Positions 35,781-45,438 of a stretch of 64,000 nt of DNA are shown in pieces. Position 1 is the stretch's first letter. Every line of letters begins with the position of its first letter. The stretch covers positions 124,001 through 188,000 of the forward strand of contig NZ_JAMKFE010000005.1 of NCBI RefSeq assembly GCF_023721835.1. Direction: 5' to 3'. The translations under genes were made by a program, and so were the position numbers. A model generated the notes under the pieces. The model was not told the DNA's origin and did not search any database. It worked only from the letters and a program-made list of their open reading frames with translations. This DNA is from Caldimonas mangrovi. Lineage in GTDB: Bacteria > Pseudomonadota > Gammaproteobacteria > Burkholderiales > Burkholderiaceae_C.

Positions 35781-35802
35781 TGCGTAGTGTTAACAGGCCC
35801 TA
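35752..35802. repeat. REP-like palindrome at the ccmA/ccmB junction
   Basis: Two 16-base arms, TAGGGCCCGTTAACAC and GTGTTAACAGGCCCTA, pair at 15 of 16 positions around a 19-base loop that contains the ccmA stop. No T run follows, so it is not a normal terminator. It resembles repeated extragenic palindromes; no second copy was found in this window. Confidence 0.75.
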
Positions 35803-35820
35803 CCGGTTGCACTGAACCCG

Positions 35821-36489
35821 ATGCGAGCGCTGTTCCTCGCCCTGTACCTGCGTGACCTGCGCCTTGCCTTGCGCCGGCGCGCGGACCTGGGGCTGCCGCT
35901 GGTGTTCCTGGTGGCTGCGGCCAGCCTGTTCCCGCTCGCCGTCGGCCCCGAACCGGAACTGCTGCGGCGCACGGCTCCCGGGGTCGTATGGGCCTGCGCG
36001 CTGCTGGCCTCCATGCTGTCGGTGACGCAACTGCACGCCGGCGACCATGCCGACGGCTCGCTCGAGCAGATGCTGCTGGCCGGCCAGGGCGCGGCCGTGA
36101 TCGCCGCTGCAAAGGCGGCCGCGCACTGGAGCGTCGCCGGCCTGCCGCTGGTGCTGCTGGCGCCGCTGGTGGGGGGGCTGCTCGGCATGCCGGCCGAACT
36201 GCTGCCGGTGCTGGCGCTGTCGCTGCTGCTCGGCACCCCGGTGCTGAGTCTGCTGGGGTCGCTTGCCGCCGCGCTGACGCTGGGCCTGCGCGGTGCGGCG
36301 TTGCTGGTGGTGCTGCTGGTGCTGCCGCTGTCGGTGCCGGCGCTGGTGTTCGGCACGGGCGCCGTCGCTGCCGCCGACGGCGGGCAGTCGCCCGGCGCGC
36401 ACTTCTCGCTGATGGGCGCGCTGCTGATCGCCGCTGTGCTGACGACGGTGCCTGCCACCGCTGCAGCGTTGCGGCTGTCGATGGAGTAA
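35821..36489 (+). CDS. ccmB: Haem exporter permease CcmB
   Basis: A 222-residue inner-membrane protein with six predicted helices, e.g. LGLPLVFLVAAASLFPLAVG and GAALLVVLLVLPLSVPALVF. The family stretches FLALYLRDLRLALRRRADLG and HAGDHADGSLEQMLLAG are clear. It forms the membrane part of the CcmAB transporter that acts on holo-CcmE. It is separated from ccmA by the palindrome (40 bases), while all later ccm genes overlap or nearly touch. Confidence 0.95.
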   Translation: MRALFLALYLRDLRLALRRRADLGLPLVFLVAAASLFPLAVGPEPELLRRTAPGVVWACALLASMLSVTQLHAGDHADGSLEQMLLAGQGAAVIAAAKAAAHWSVAGLPLVLLAPLVGGLLGMPAELLPVLALSLLLGTPVLSLLGSLAAALTLGLRGAALLVVLLVLPLSVPALVFGTGAVAAADGGQSPGAHFSLMGALLIAAVLTTVPATAAALRLSME

Positions 36490-36495
36490 CCGCGC

Positions 36496-37236
36496 ATGCG
36501 CTGGTCCACCTTTGCCGCACCGCCGCGCTTCTACGCGCTCGCCGGCGCACTGCTGCCCTGGCTGTGCGCCGCCGCCGCCGTGCTCGGCGCCGTGGGACTG
36601 TACATCGGCTTTTTCGTCGCGCCGACCGACGCTCAGCAGGGCGAGGTCTACCGCATCATCTTCATCCACGTGCCGGCGGCCTGGATGTCGATGCTGATCT
36701 ATGTCGTGATGGCGGGGTGGGCCGCGGTGGGCTGGATGCTGAATGCCCGCATGGCCGACATGCTGGCGCGCGCGTTGGCGCCCACCGGTGCGATGTTCAC
36801 CGCGCTGGCGCTCGCGACCGGTGCGTTCTGGGGCCAGCCGACCTGGGGCACCTGGTGGGTCTGGGACGCGCGGCTCACGTCCGAGCTGATCCTGTTGCTG
36901 CTCTACCTCGGCTATATCGCGCTCACCGAAGCACACGATGACCCGCGTCGCGGTGACCGTGCGGGTGCCATCCTGGCGATCGTCGGCGTCGTCAACGTGC
37001 CCATCGTCTACTTTTCGGTGCGGTGGTGGAACACGCTGCACCAGGGCGCGACCATCAGCTTCGACGCGGCGCCGAAGATGGCGGCCACGATGCTGGCCGC
37101 GATGCTGCTGATGACGGCGGCCTTCTGGGCCTACGCGATCGCGGTGGCCCTGGCGCGTGCACGCGCCATCGTGCTGGAACGCGAGGCGCGCGCCGGGTGG
37201 GTGCGCGACGCGTTGTCGAAGGAGGGACGGGCATGA
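36496..37236 (+). CDS. ccmC: Haem lyase subunit CcmC
   Basis: A 246-residue membrane protein with six helices and the tryptophan-rich haem-handling motif [14 protein letters not shown] between helices three and four. Histidines at FIHVPAAW and in NTLHQG fit the two axial haem ligands. CcmC loads haem onto CcmE. Six bases after ccmB; its stop overlaps ccmD. Confidence 0.97.
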   Translation: MRWSTFAAPPRFYALAGALLPWLCAAAAVLGAVGLYIGFFVAPTDAQQGEVYRIIFIHVPAAWMSMLIYVVMAGWAAVGWMLNARMADMLARALAPTGAMFTALALATGAFWGQPTWGTWWVWDARLTSELILLLLYLGYIALTEAHDDPRRGDRAGAILAIVGVVNVPIVYFSVRWWNTLHQGATISFDAAPKMAATMLAAMLLMTAAFWAYAIAVALARARAIVLEREARAGWVRDALSKEGRA

Positions 37237-37409
37237 CCTGGGGCAGCGCAGCGGCGTTCTTCGACATGGACGGCCATGGGCTCTACGTCTGGGGGGCCTA
37301 CGGCGTGGCCGTGGTGCTGATGGCGGTCGAGCCCTGGCTGGCGGTGCGTCGCCGCCGCCGGGCGGCGCGGCGGGCGACCGAGGCGCAGGACGAGGAAAGG
37401 CTGCGATGA
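37233..37409 (+). CDS. ccmD: Haem exporter protein CcmD
   Basis: A 58-residue protein with one membrane helix (about 20–38, [18 protein letters not shown]) and a basic cytoplasmic tail ([14 protein letters not shown]). The form [10 protein letters not shown] is typical of CcmD, which joins CcmABC and helps release holo-CcmE. It is small and overlaps ccmC (ATGA) and ccmE. Confidence 0.92.
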   Translation: MTWGSAAAFFDMDGHGLYVWGAYGVAVVLMAVEPWLAVRRRRRAARRATEAQDEERLR

Positions 37410-37834
37410 CGCCCCGGCAGCGTCGCGTGGCGATCGTGCTCGGCATCGTGGCGGCGCTGGCCGCGGCGACCGCCTTGGTGATCGATGCCTTGCGCAGCAA
37501 CATGGTCTTCTACTATTCGCCGTCGCAGGTGGCCGCGCAGCAGGCGCCCGGCGGCCGGGCGTTCCGTGTCGGCGGGCTGGTGGCGCCGGGCAGCGTGCGG
37601 CGCGACGGCCTGCAGGTGCGCTTCGTGGTCACCGACACGGTGCAGATGCTGCCGGTGCGCTACGAAGGCCTGCTGCCCGATCTGTTCCGCGAAGGCAAGG
37701 GTGTGGTCGCACAGGGCCGCCTGGCAGCCGACGGCGTTTTCGTGGCGCAGGAAGTGCTGGCGAAGCACGACGAGAACTACATGCCGCCTGAAGCGGCCGA
37801 CGCGCTGCAGCGTGCGGGGAAGGAGCAACCATGA
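37406..37834 (+). CDS. ccmE: Cytochrome c-type biogenesis haem chaperone CcmE
   Basis: A 142-residue membrane-anchored OB-fold protein. TM helix about 9–29; periplasmic barrel with FYYSPSQVA and RFVVTDT; the covalent haem-binding His121 in [13 protein letters not shown]. It carries haem from CcmC to the CcmF/H lyase. It overlaps both neighbours by four bases. Confidence 0.97.
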   Translation: MTPRQRRVAIVLGIVAALAAATALVIDALRSNMVFYYSPSQVAAQQAPGGRAFRVGGLVAPGSVRRDGLQVRFVVTDTVQMLPVRYEGLLPDLFREGKGVVAQGRLAADGVFVAQEVLAKHDENYMPPEAADALQRAGKEQP

Positions 37835-39783
37835 TCCCCGAGCTCGGCCAGGTGGCGCTGCTGCTCGCGCTCGCCGTGGCGCTGGTGCAGGGCAGCCTGC
37901 CGCTCGCTGGTGCATGGCGCGGCCGGCGCGACTGGATGTCGCTGGCGCGCCCGGCGGCCGACGTGCAGTGCGCGATGGTCACCGTTGCGTTCGGCTGCCT
38001 GGTCGCTTCCTTCGTGCGCAACGATTTCTCGGTGGCCTATGTCGCGGACCACTCCAACAGCGCCTTGCCGGTGGCCTATCGGGTGGCAGGCGCCTGGGGC
38101 GGCCACGAAGGCTCGCTGCTGTTGTGGGTACTGATGCTGGCGCTGTGGACCTTCGCGGTGGCGCGCTTCAGCCGCCACCTGCCGCCCTTGCTGGTCGCGC
38201 GCCTGCTCGCGGTGATGGCGTGGATCAGTACGGGTTTCCTGCTGTTCATGCTGCTGACCTCCAACCCGTTCGAGCGCTTGTCGCCGGTGCCCGCCGACGG
38301 GCAGGACCTGAACCCGCTGCTGCAGGACCCCGGCATGGTGGTCCATCCGCCGCTGCTGTACATGGGCTACGTCGGCTACTCGGTGGCGTTCGCGTTTGCG
38401 GTCGCGGCGCTGCTCGGCGGGCAGCTCGACGCGGCCTGGGCCCGCTGGGCGCGGCCGTGGACGACGGCGGCCTGGTGTTTCCTGACGCTGGGCATCATGG
38501 CCGGCAGCATGTGGGCCTACTACGTGCTCGGCTGGGGCGGCTGGTGGTTCTGGGACCCGGTCGAGAACGCGTCTTTCATGCCGTGGCTGGCCGGCACGGC
38601 ATTGATCCACTCGCTGGCCGTCACAGAAAAGCGCGGTGCGTTCAAGGCGTGGACGGTGCTGCTCGCGATCCTCGTGTTTTCGCTGTCCTTGCTCGGCACC
38701 TTCCTGGTCCGCTCCGGTGTGCTGTCTTCGGTGCATGCCTTCGCGACCGACCCCGAGCGGGGGCTGTTCATCCTGGGCTTCCTGGTGCTGGTGGTCGGCG
38801 GTTCTCTGGCCCTGTATGCGTGGCGCGCACCGAGGGTCGGGCTCGGGGCGCGCTTCGGCATCGTCTCGCGCGAATCGATGCTGCTGGCCAACAACGTGCT
38901 GTTCGTCGTCGCGACGCTGACGGTGCTGCTCGGCACGCTGTACCCGCTGTTGCTCGACGCCCTGGGCCTGGGCAGGATCTCGGTCGGGCCGCCGTACTTC
39001 GAGGCGGTATTCGTGCCGCTGATGGTGCCGGTCGTGCTGCTGCTGGGCCTGGGGCCGCTGGCCCGCTGGAAACAATCGAGCCTGCCGCAGCTGCTGCAGC
39101 GCCTGCGCTGGGCCGCGGCGCTGAGCGTCGGCGCGGCCCTGGCGGCGGGCTGGCTCGCGGGGCTCGTCACGCTCGGCGCAACGCTGGGCTTCACGATGAG
39201 CTTCTGGATCGTCGCGTCGATCTCGACCGACCTGTGGGAACGGCTGGGCGGCTCGCCGGGCGCGTGGCGGCAGCTGCCGCGCGCAACGGTCGGCATGCTG
39301 CTCGCGCACCTTGGCGTTGCGGTGTTCGCCTTCGGTGTGTCTGCGGTCTCGACCTACCAGCTGGAGCGTGACGTCAGGCTCGGCATGGACGACAGCGCCG
39401 ATCTCGCGGGCCACGTGTTCACCTTCCGCGGCGTGCGCGAAGTGCACGGGCCGAACTACCGCGCCGTGCAGGCACTGATCGACGTCACGCGCCGCGGCCG
39501 GCTCGAAGCGCAGCTGACCCCCGAAAAACGCGTCTATCGCGTGCAGCGCAGTCCGATGACCGAAGCGGCGATCGACCGCGGCGTCACGCGCGACCTTTAC
39601 GTCTCGCTCGGCGAGCCGGTCGACGGTGGCGCCGCGTGGATCGTGCGCATCTACATCAAGCCGTTCGTCAACTGGATCTGGGCCGGCTGCGTGCTGATGG
39701 CGCTGGGGGGGGCCGTGGCGGCGAGCGACCGGCGCTACCGGCGCCGCAAGGACCTCGCGGCGACGCAAGGGGCGGGCGCATGA
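37831..39783 (+). CDS. ccmF: Cytochrome c haem lyase subunit CcmF
   Basis: A 650-residue inner-membrane protein with about 15 helices. The WWD domain [19 protein letters not shown] and the histidine-bearing regions [12 protein letters not shown] and [16 protein letters not shown] are present. It transfers haem from CcmE to CXXCH apocytochromes together with CcmH/I. The length is normal. The start overlaps ccmE and the stop overlaps ccmG. Confidence 0.98.
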   Translation: MIPELGQVALLLALAVALVQGSLPLAGAWRGRRDWMSLARPAADVQCAMVTVAFGCLVASFVRNDFSVAYVADHSNSALPVAYRVAGAWGGHEGSLLLWVLMLALWTFAVARFSRHLPPLLVARLLAVMAWISTGFLLFMLLTSNPFERLSPVPADGQDLNPLLQDPGMVVHPPLLYMGYVGYSVAFAFAVAALLGGQLDAAWARWARPWTTAAWCFLTLGIMAGSMWAYYVLGWGGWWFWDPVENASFMPWLAGTALIHSLAVTEKRGAFKAWTVLLAILVFSLSLLGTFLVRSGVLSSVHAFATDPERGLFILGFLVLVVGGSLALYAWRAPRVGLGARFGIVSRESMLLANNVLFVVATLTVLLGTLYPLLLDALGLGRISVGPPYFEAVFVPLMVPVVLLLGLGPLARWKQSSLPQLLQRLRWAAALSVGAALAAGWLAGLVTLGATLGFTMSFWIVASISTDLWERLGGSPGAWRQLPRATVGMLLAHLGVAVFAFGVSAVSTYQLERDVRLGMDDSADLAGHVFTFRGVREVHGPNYRAVQALIDVTRRGRLEAQLTPEKRVYRVQRSPMTEAAIDRGVTRDLYVSLGEPVDGGAAWIVRIYIKPFVNWIWAGCVLMALGGAVAASDRRYRRRKDLAATQGAGA

Positions 39784-40310
39784 AGCGGCTGCGCTTCGTG
39801 CTGCCGCTGGTGCTGTTCGCGCTGCTGGCCGTGTTCTTGTGGCGCGGCCTGGCACTCGACCCACGTGCCGTGGCGTCGCCGCTGATCGGCCGGCCGGCCC
39901 CGGCGTTCACGTTGCCGCGGCTCGACGATGCGTCGCAGACGCTGCGGCGCGACGACCTGCACGGGCGCGTGTGGGTGCTCAACGTGTGGGCCTCGTGGTG
40001 CGTGGAGTGCCTGCGCGAGCACGCCTTGCTGGTCGAGTTCTCGCGCATGAACGGCGCGCCGCTGATCGGCCTGAACTACAAGGACCGGCGCAGCGAGGCG
40101 CTGGCGTGGCTGGGTCGGCACGGCAATCCGTACCAGGCCTCGCTGTTCGATGCCGACGGCCGCGTCGGCATCGATTTCGGCGTCTACGGCGTGCCCGAAA
40201 CCTTCGTGATCGACCGCGAAGGGCGGGTCCGCTTCAAGCATGTCGGCCCGTTGACGGCCGAGTTGCTGCGCACGCGCATCGTGCCGCTGCTGAAAGAGCT
40301 CGATGTTTGA
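39780..40310 (+). CDS. ccmG: Thiol-disulfide oxidoreductase CcmG/DsbE
   Basis: A 176-residue membrane-anchored thioredoxin-fold protein. An N-terminal helix (about 4–24) precedes the active site WASWCVECLREHALL, and the cis-Pro loop is YGVPETFVIDREG. It keeps apocytochrome cysteines reduced before haem ligation. The CVEC variant (versus CPTC in E. coli) is common in betaproteobacterial CcmG. It overlaps ccmF and ccmH. Confidence 0.95.
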   Translation: MKRLRFVLPLVLFALLAVFLWRGLALDPRAVASPLIGRPAPAFTLPRLDDASQTLRRDDLHGRVWVLNVWASWCVECLREHALLVEFSRMNGAPLIGLNYKDRRSEALAWLGRHGNPYQASLFDADGRVGIDFGVYGVPETFVIDREGRVRFKHVGPLTAELLRTRIVPLLKELDV

Positions 40311-40758
40311 ACGGTGGCCGGGCGTCGCGCTGCTCGTTGCGGCTTGCCTGGCGGGGCCGGCGCGCGCTGTCGACGCCGCATCGGTGGCCGGCGACGTTGC
40401 GGTGGAGGTGCGCGTGAAGCAGATCGCCTCGCAACTGCGCTGCCTGGTCTGCCAGAACGAGTCGATCGCCGAGTCGAGTGCCGATCTTGCGCAGGATCTG
40501 CGCGCCCAGGTGCGGCGCATGCTGGCCGAAGGCCGCAGCGAAGAGGACATCGTGCAGTACATGACCGAGCGCTATGGCGATTTCGTGCTCTATCGTCCGC
40601 CGTTGAAGGCGAGCACGCTGGTGCTGTGGTGCGGCCCCTTCGTGTTGCTGTTCGGCGGCGGGTGGTGCCTGTACGCGATGCTGAAGCGGCGCGCAGGCCT
40701 GGGCGACGAGCACTTCGAGCCGGATCCGGCCGACGACGATCGGGGGGCAGCGCCATGA
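40303..40758 (+). CDS. ccmH: Cytochrome c biogenesis protein CcmH (CcmL type)
   Basis: A 151-residue protein: signal peptide (to ARAVD), the redox motif LRCLVCQNESIAESSA, and a C-terminal membrane helix (about 108–128, LVLWCGPFVLLFGGGWCLYA). It works with CcmF and CcmI, reducing or holding apocytochrome thiols. It corresponds to the N-terminal half of E. coli CcmH; ccmI supplies the rest as a separate gene. Confidence 0.95.
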   Translation: MFERWPGVALLVAACLAGPARAVDAASVAGDVAVEVRVKQIASQLRCLVCQNESIAESSADLAQDLRAQVRRMLAEGRSEEDIVQYMTERYGDFVLYRPPLKASTLVLWCGPFVLLFGGGWCLYAMLKRRAGLGDEHFEPDPADDDRGAAP

Positions 40759-41783
40759 CGGGTTTTATCGTCGCAGCGGTGGCGCTCGGCCTGCTGACCC
40801 TCGGCGGGCTCGCGCGGCCGCGCTGGTCGGCGGTGCCGGCCGAGCGGCCCTCGGCCTTGCTGCTCTGCGGCCTGGGGGCGGCGGTGACCGCTCTCGCGGT
40901 CGGCGGCTATCTCGCCATCGGCTCGCCCGCGCAGCTGGTGGCCACCGCGCCTGCACCGGCGGCGGCGCAGGCGCGCCCGGTCGGCGAGCAGCTGGAAGCG
41001 ACGGCCCAGGACCTGCAACGCCAGCTGGCGCAGCGCCCGGACGACGCCGGCACCTGGGCGCTGCTGGCGCGCGCGCAGGCAGCGCTCGGCCGCGGAGGAC
41101 CGGCAGCCGAGGCGCTGGAGCGCGCGGCCGCGCTGCGCCCGCAGGACGCCGGCCTGTTGGCCGATCACGCGGACTTCATCGCGCGCCTGCAGGGGCCGAG
41201 CCTGGCCGGCGAGCCGACCCGGCTGCTCGAGCGCGCGCTGGCGATCGACCCGGATCACCCCAAGGCGCTGGCACTGGCCGGGGCGGCGGCTTTCGACCGG
41301 GGTGCGTTCGAGCTCGCCGCCCGGCACTGGGAGCGCCTGGCCGACGTGCAGCAGCACGACACGGTGCTCGCGCAGCAGGTGCGTGCGCGCGTCGAGCAGG
41401 CGAAGCAGCGGGCCGCAGGCGGGGGCGCGACCGGCGCGCACGTGAGCGGAGTCGTGACACTGGCGCCCGGGCTGCGCGCTCGGGTCGCTCCCGACGACAC
41501 GCTGTTCGTCCATGCGCGCGCGGTCGACGGACCGCCGGGCGCACCGGTGGCCGTCCTGCGCAAGCAGGTCCGGGACCTGCCATTGCAGTTCACGCTCGAC
41601 GACCGGCATGCGATGTCGCCCGAGGTCCGTCTGTCGAACGTGGCGCGCGTGGTGATCGGCGCTCGCATCTCGCGCAGCGGCGACGCCATGCCGCGCGCGG
41701 GCGACCTGCAAGGCAAAGCGCCCACCGTGGCGGTGGGCGCGAGCGGGGTGCAGGTGGAGATCGGCGAGGTCGTCGGTCAGTGA
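40755..41783 (+). CDS. ccmI: Cytochrome c biogenesis protein CcmI (TPR domain)
   Basis: A 342-residue protein: two N-terminal membrane helices (about 3–20 and 35–53), a TPR domain (about 78–210: QRPDDAGTWALLARAQAALGR, ALAIDPDHPKALALAGAAAF) and a C-terminal periplasmic domain from SGVVTLAPGLRARVAP. CcmI binds apocytochrome c tails and delivers them to the haem lyase. It is the last gene of the plus-strand run and converges on dctP 19 bases away, with no visible terminator. Confidence 0.92.
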   Translation: MTGFIVAAVALGLLTLGGLARPRWSAVPAERPSALLLCGLGAAVTALAVGGYLAIGSPAQLVATAPAPAAAQARPVGEQLEATAQDLQRQLAQRPDDAGTWALLARAQAALGRGGPAAEALERAAALRPQDAGLLADHADFIARLQGPSLAGEPTRLLERALAIDPDHPKALALAGAAAFDRGAFELAARHWERLADVQQHDTVLAQQVRARVEQAKQRAAGGGATGAHVSGVVTLAPGLRARVAPDDTLFVHARAVDGPPGAPVAVLRKQVRDLPLQFTLDDRHAMSPEVRLSNVARVVIGARISRSGDAMPRAGDLQGKAPTVAVGASGVQVEIGEVVGQ

Positions 41784-41802
41784 CGACCTGCACCGGCCCG
41801 CA

Positions 41803-42885
41803 TCACAGGCGGGCTGCCTGCATGTAGCGGTCGAACTGGGCTTCGGTGAAGCGGAACCAGAGGTTCTGGTCGCGGCGGAAGGCCGCGTAGTCGCTGTAGA
41901 TCTTCTTCCACGACGGGTTCTTCGCGGACAGCTCCGAGTACAGCGCCATCGACTCCTTGAAGGCCGCATCCATCGCATCCTTCGGGAAGGCCGTGAGCTT
42001 GACCTTCTGCGCCACCAGCTGCTTCAGCGCCTGCGGATTGCGGCCGTCGTACTTGGCCTGCATGTCGAGGTGGGCATGAGAGGACGCAGCTTCGATGATG
42101 GCCTTGTACTCGGCAGACAGGCCGGCGTGGGCCTTGGTGTTGACGTAGAACGCGAGCTCCAGGCCGCCTTCCCACCAGCCCGGGTAGTAGTAGTAGGGCG
42201 CAACCTTGAAGAAGCCGAGCTTGAGGTCGTCGTACGGGCCGATCCACTCGGCCGCGTCGATGGTGCCCTTTTCCAGCGCCTGGTAGATCTCGCCGCCGGG
42301 AATGTTCTGCGGCACGCCACCCAGGCGCTCGATCACCTTGCCGGCGAAGCCGCCGACGCGGAACTTCAGGCCCTTCATGTCGGCCAGCGTCTTGATCTCC
42401 TTGCGGAACCAGCCGCCCATCTGCGCACCGGTGTTGCCGCCGGAGAAGTTGATGATGTTGTACTGCGCGTAGAACTCGCGCATCAGCTTCATGCCGTTGC
42501 CTTCGTGCATCCAGGCCGTCATCTGGCGCGAATTCATGCCGAAGGGGATGGCGCCGCCGATCGCGAAGGTGTCGTCCTTGCCGAAGAAGTAGTAGGGCGC
42601 CGTGTGGGCGATCTCGACGGTGCCGTTCTGCACGCCGTCGACGACGCCGAACGGGGGCATCAGCTCACCGGCGGCATGCACCGTGATCTGGAACTTGCCC
42701 CCGCTCATCTCGTTGACCTTCTGCGCGAACACCTCGGCGCCGCCGTAGATGGTGTCGAGCGTCTTCGGGAAGCTGGAGGCGATGCGCCAGCGCAGGCTGG
42801 CCTGCGCATGCACCACCGCGGGCGCGACGCCAGCGGCGAGCACGCCGGCCAGGCCGGTACTGCGAATGAAGGAGCGACGTTCCAT
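41803..42885 (-). CDS. dctP: TRAP transporter solute-binding protein, DctP family (2-oxoacid type)
   Basis: From MERRSFIRSTGLAGVLAAG the protein is 360 residues, with a twin-arginine signal (RRSFIR) ending at VHAQ. The DctP core shows FFGKDDTFAIGGAIPFGMNS, LKFRVGGFAGKVIERLGG, the ligand arginine of the RVGG stretch, and YYYYPGWWEGG, which matches binding proteins for 2-oxoacids such as TakP. It would bind substrate in the periplasm and feed a DctQM permease, but no permease genes are near. A GAGGAA ribosome site precedes the ATG at 42885; 16 extra in-frame codons upstream are not signal-like. Confidence 0.9.
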   Translation of the reverse strand: MERRSFIRSTGLAGVLAAGVAPAVVHAQASLRWRIASSFPKTLDTIYGGAEVFAQKVNEMSGGKFQITVHAAGELMPPFGVVDGVQNGTVEIAHTAPYYFFGKDDTFAIGGAIPFGMNSRQMTAWMHEGNGMKLMREFYAQYNIINFSGGNTGAQMGGWFRKEIKTLADMKGLKFRVGGFAGKVIERLGGVPQNIPGGEIYQALEKGTIDAAEWIGPYDDLKLGFFKVAPYYYYPGWWEGGLELAFYVNTKAHAGLSAEYKAIIEAASSHAHLDMQAKYDGRNPQALKQLVAQKVKLTAFPKDAMDAAFKESMALYSELSAKNPSWKKIYSDYAAFRRDQNLWFRFTEAQFDRYMQAARL

Positions 42886-43203
42886 GGGTACTGTGTTCCT
42901 CTGTGGTTGGTGTGGTCGATGCGAGCGAAGCATCGCGGGCGCTGCGCCGCAGCGCCTGGAAAAATTCTAGGCAGGCGTGCCGCTGCGCCCCAGAGGAATA
43001 GTCCTGCTCGCGGAACTACGTAGGAGGGTCGAATTTTTAGGTGCCGTTCAGGCGGGTTGTGCTTGGAACCAGGCGCTGCGCGCGGGCCGCGGACGGCGTT
43101 TGCAACACCTGCTTCGAGCTTCTTTACGTTGCGGCCGCGTCGGTTTGCAGACCGCTGCCGAGAATCGCTGCACGCCGGTCGATAGAACGGCGAAGGAGCC
43201 ACG
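42886..43203. other. 318-base gap between dctP and the esterase gene
   Basis: This holds the divergent promoters of dctP and the hydrolase gene. I see no gene, clear −35/−10 pair, hairpin terminator or long repeat. Confidence 0.6.
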
Positions 43204-44121
43204 ATGAATTCCCGGACACTCAGAGCCTGCGCCGTCGTGCTGCTGGCGATCACCACCAGCCTGCCGGCTGCGGCCGGGCCGCTGCGCGAGCGCCTGGCGC
43301 AACGGCGCGAGGCCGCCCGCCATGCGGACGCCGAGGGCATCGCCTTGCCGACCGGCGTGACGCTGCACCGCGACCTGTCTTACGGCCCGGACAAGGCGCA
43401 GCGCATCGACGCCTATGTGCCCGCAGGCGTGCAGGGGGCGCCGGTGCTGTTTCTCGTGCATGGGGGCGGCTGGCGGCATGGCGACAAGGCGCACGCCGCG
43501 GTGGTGCAGCACAAGGTGGAACATTGGACAGCCCGCGGCCACGTGGTCGTCTCGACCAACTACCGCATGCTGCCCGAAGCCGACCCGCTGCAGCAGGCGC
43601 GCGACGTGGCGCGAGCGCTGGCGTTCGCCCAGCGGCAAGCTGCCTCATGGGGTGGCGACGCCGGCCGCTTCGTGGTGATGGGGCATTCGGCGGGCGCCCA
43701 TCTGGTGGCGCTGCTCGCGTCCGACCCGGCGCTGCCGCGCGGCGAAGGTGCGCAGGAGTGGCTCGGCACCGTCTCGCTCGACAGTGCGGCGCTCGATGTG
43801 GTGGCAACGATGGAAGGGCGGCACCCGAAGCTGTACGACGAGGCCTTCGGCACCGACCGCGACTTCTGGATCGCGACATCGCCGGCGCATCGTCTGCCGG
43901 CGTCGAAGGCCACGCCGCGGCCGATGCTGCTGGTGTGCTCGTCGCGCCGCGAGCAAGTGTGTCCGCAGGCGCGCGACCATGCCGGCAAGCTGCGCGCACA
44001 GGGCGGCGTAGCGGTGGTCTTGGAGCAGCCTTTGACGCACCGCGAGATCAACCAGCAGCTCGGCCTGCCCGGGCGCTACACCGAGCAGGTCGACCGCTTC
44101 ATCGACGGCTTGCTGCGCTGA
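43204..44121 (+). CDS. Exported alpha/beta hydrolase (esterase/lipase-like)
   Basis: A 305-residue protein with a signal peptide (cleavage near AAAGP). The hydrolase core has the oxyanion motif VHGGGW, nucleophile elbow GHSAGAHL, and a likely catalytic His in QPLTHREINQQLG. These fit the hormone-sensitive-lipase or BD-FAE-like group acting on small esters. The substrate is unknown. It converges on the copper chaperone gene, only four bases apart. No operon partner. Confidence 0.88.
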   Translation: MNSRTLRACAVVLLAITTSLPAAAGPLRERLAQRREAARHADAEGIALPTGVTLHRDLSYGPDKAQRIDAYVPAGVQGAPVLFLVHGGGWRHGDKAHAAVVQHKVEHWTARGHVVVSTNYRMLPEADPLQQARDVARALAFAQRQAASWGGDAGRFVVMGHSAGAHLVALLASDPALPRGEGAQEWLGTVSLDSAALDVVATMEGRHPKLYDEAFGTDRDFWIATSPAHRLPASKATPRPMLLVCSSRREQVCPQARDHAGKLRAQGGVAVVLEQPLTHREINQQLGLPGRYTEQVDRFIDGLLR

Positions 44122-44125
44122 GGGC

Positions 44126-44617
44126 TCAGTGGTGCTCGTGGCCGGCGGGGGTGGGTGCCGGCGTGGCGGCCGGTGCGGCCGGGGTTTCGACCTTCACCTC
44201 GACGGTCACCTCGCCGGCGCGTTCGAACTTCAGGATCAGCGGCACACGGTCGCCGGTCTTCAGCGGCGCCTTCAGGCCGGTGAACATGATGTGCAGGCCG
44301 CCCGGTTTCAGCTCGACCGTCTGGCCGGCCGGCAGCGGCAGCTCGTCCATCTCGCGCATGCGCATCACATGGCCGTCCATCGTCATGCTGTGCAGTTCGG
44401 TGGACGCGGCCACGTCCGAGCGTGCCGACAGCAGCTTGTCGGCAGCCCGGCCGCGGTTCTCGATCTTCAGGAAGGCACCGCCGGCAGTCTGCCCGGCGAC
44501 GGTCGGGCGCGCCCATGGATGGCCGATGTGCAGGTCGCCGACCTTGTAGCTGTGCGCGGCGACGGGCAGGACGACGGCCGCAAGCGAGGTGGCGAGCAGG
44601 GCAGAGAAGCGGGACAT
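44126..44617 (-). CDS. Periplasmic copper chaperone PCu(A)C
   Basis: About 163 residues from MSRFSALLATSLAAV: signal peptide, then the PCuAC fold with the Cu(I) site pattern H-x-M-x-M (ELHSMTMDGHVMRMREM) and the later His/Met pair in GGLHIMFTGL. The tail is His-rich (GHEHH). It delivers copper to the CuA site of cytochrome oxidase or to SCO. It is the second gene after the DUF2946 protein, a usual pair. An in-frame start at 44725 lacks a signal peptide at its beginning and was rejected. Confidence 0.93.
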   Translation of the reverse strand: MSRFSALLATSLAAVVLPVAAHSYKVGDLHIGHPWARPTVAGQTAGGAFLKIENRGRAADKLLSARSDVAASTELHSMTMDGHVMRMREMDELPLPAGQTVELKPGGLHIMFTGLKAPLKTGDRVPLILKFERAGEVTVEVKVETPAAPAATPAPTPAGHEHH

Positions 44618-44807
44618 GGGGAAATCCTTTCGAAATGAGCGGGGTCGCATCGGGCAGCCGGGCGCGCGGCTGTCGGGTGCGGCGATGAATTCGGTATGAG
44701 CGGCGTGCGCGAAGGCACGCGACAAGGGTGTTCAGGGGAGGCCAGGCGCAAGACGCAGGCAGTCTCGGCACACGCGGGGCAGAACGCGCGCGGCTACGTG
44801 GCGCCGT

Positions 44808-45221
44808 TCACGCGCGCGCTGGCGGGCCGTGTTTGAGCCGCATCACCCATCGAAGATTCTTGTCGAGCGTGGCCAGCGGGGGCCCGAGCACCGGCAGCCG
44901 TGGCCGCGAGGCCGCCGCTGGCGCATCGAGTGCCGCCTCTGCTGATGTTGCGCCTGCCAGCGCGAGCAGGCCGGTCAGGACGCAGTGGCTGTCTCCGTGC
45001 AGCGTGCGGGTGTCATGGCCCTGGCCGTCGTCGGCATCGAGCGCGGCGGCCTCTTCCCCCTGCACGACCGTCCTGACGCCGTAGACGGTACAGATCTCGA
45101 CCAGCGTGCGCCCCTGGACCTGCGCCGCTGCAGCCGCCAGCAGCGGCACCGCTGCCTTCAGCAGCAACGATGCGGCGACAGCCCAGAAGGCGCAGCGGGT
45201 GGACCAGGAACGCAAGGACAT
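44808..45221 (-). CDS. DUF2946-type exported protein
   Basis: A 137-residue protein with an N-terminal signal or anchor (AFWAVAASLLLKAAVPLLAAA). The segment VEICTVYGVRTVV followed by a loop and HGDSHCVLTGL fits the DUF2946 pattern, a family often next to PCuAC and copper-receptor genes in Burkholderiales. The usual HCPFC tail is reduced to HCVLT, so metal binding may be lost. It lies 190 bases upstream of the PCuAC gene on the same strand. Confidence 0.75.
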   Translation of the reverse strand: MSLRSWSTRCAFWAVAASLLLKAAVPLLAAAAAQVQGRTLVEICTVYGVRTVVQGEEAAALDADDGQGHDTRTLHGDSHCVLTGLLALAGATSAEAALDAPAAASRPRLPVLGPPLATLDKNLRWVMRLKHGPPARA

Positions 45222-45438
45222 ATGGGGGGCGATTGTGCCTCAGCCGACGCGCCATCATGCAGGGCCGGCGCGGCGGCGCGGCGGCGGTTATTTGCAGCAA
45301 CGCCACTCCGCTTATTCACACATTTCCTTGCGAAAGCGGCGTGGATTCTCCGTTATTCGCACCGGTGCACGGGTATCGGTCGGCGTTGCGCGGTGTGGCG
45401 GCAAGGGGGTACCCGGTGCGATCGGTTCGCAGAAATGC

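Noticed and set aside
35752-35802. The ccmA/ccmB palindrome as a terminator
   Set aside because: No T run follows and ccmB–ccmI are needed with ccmA.
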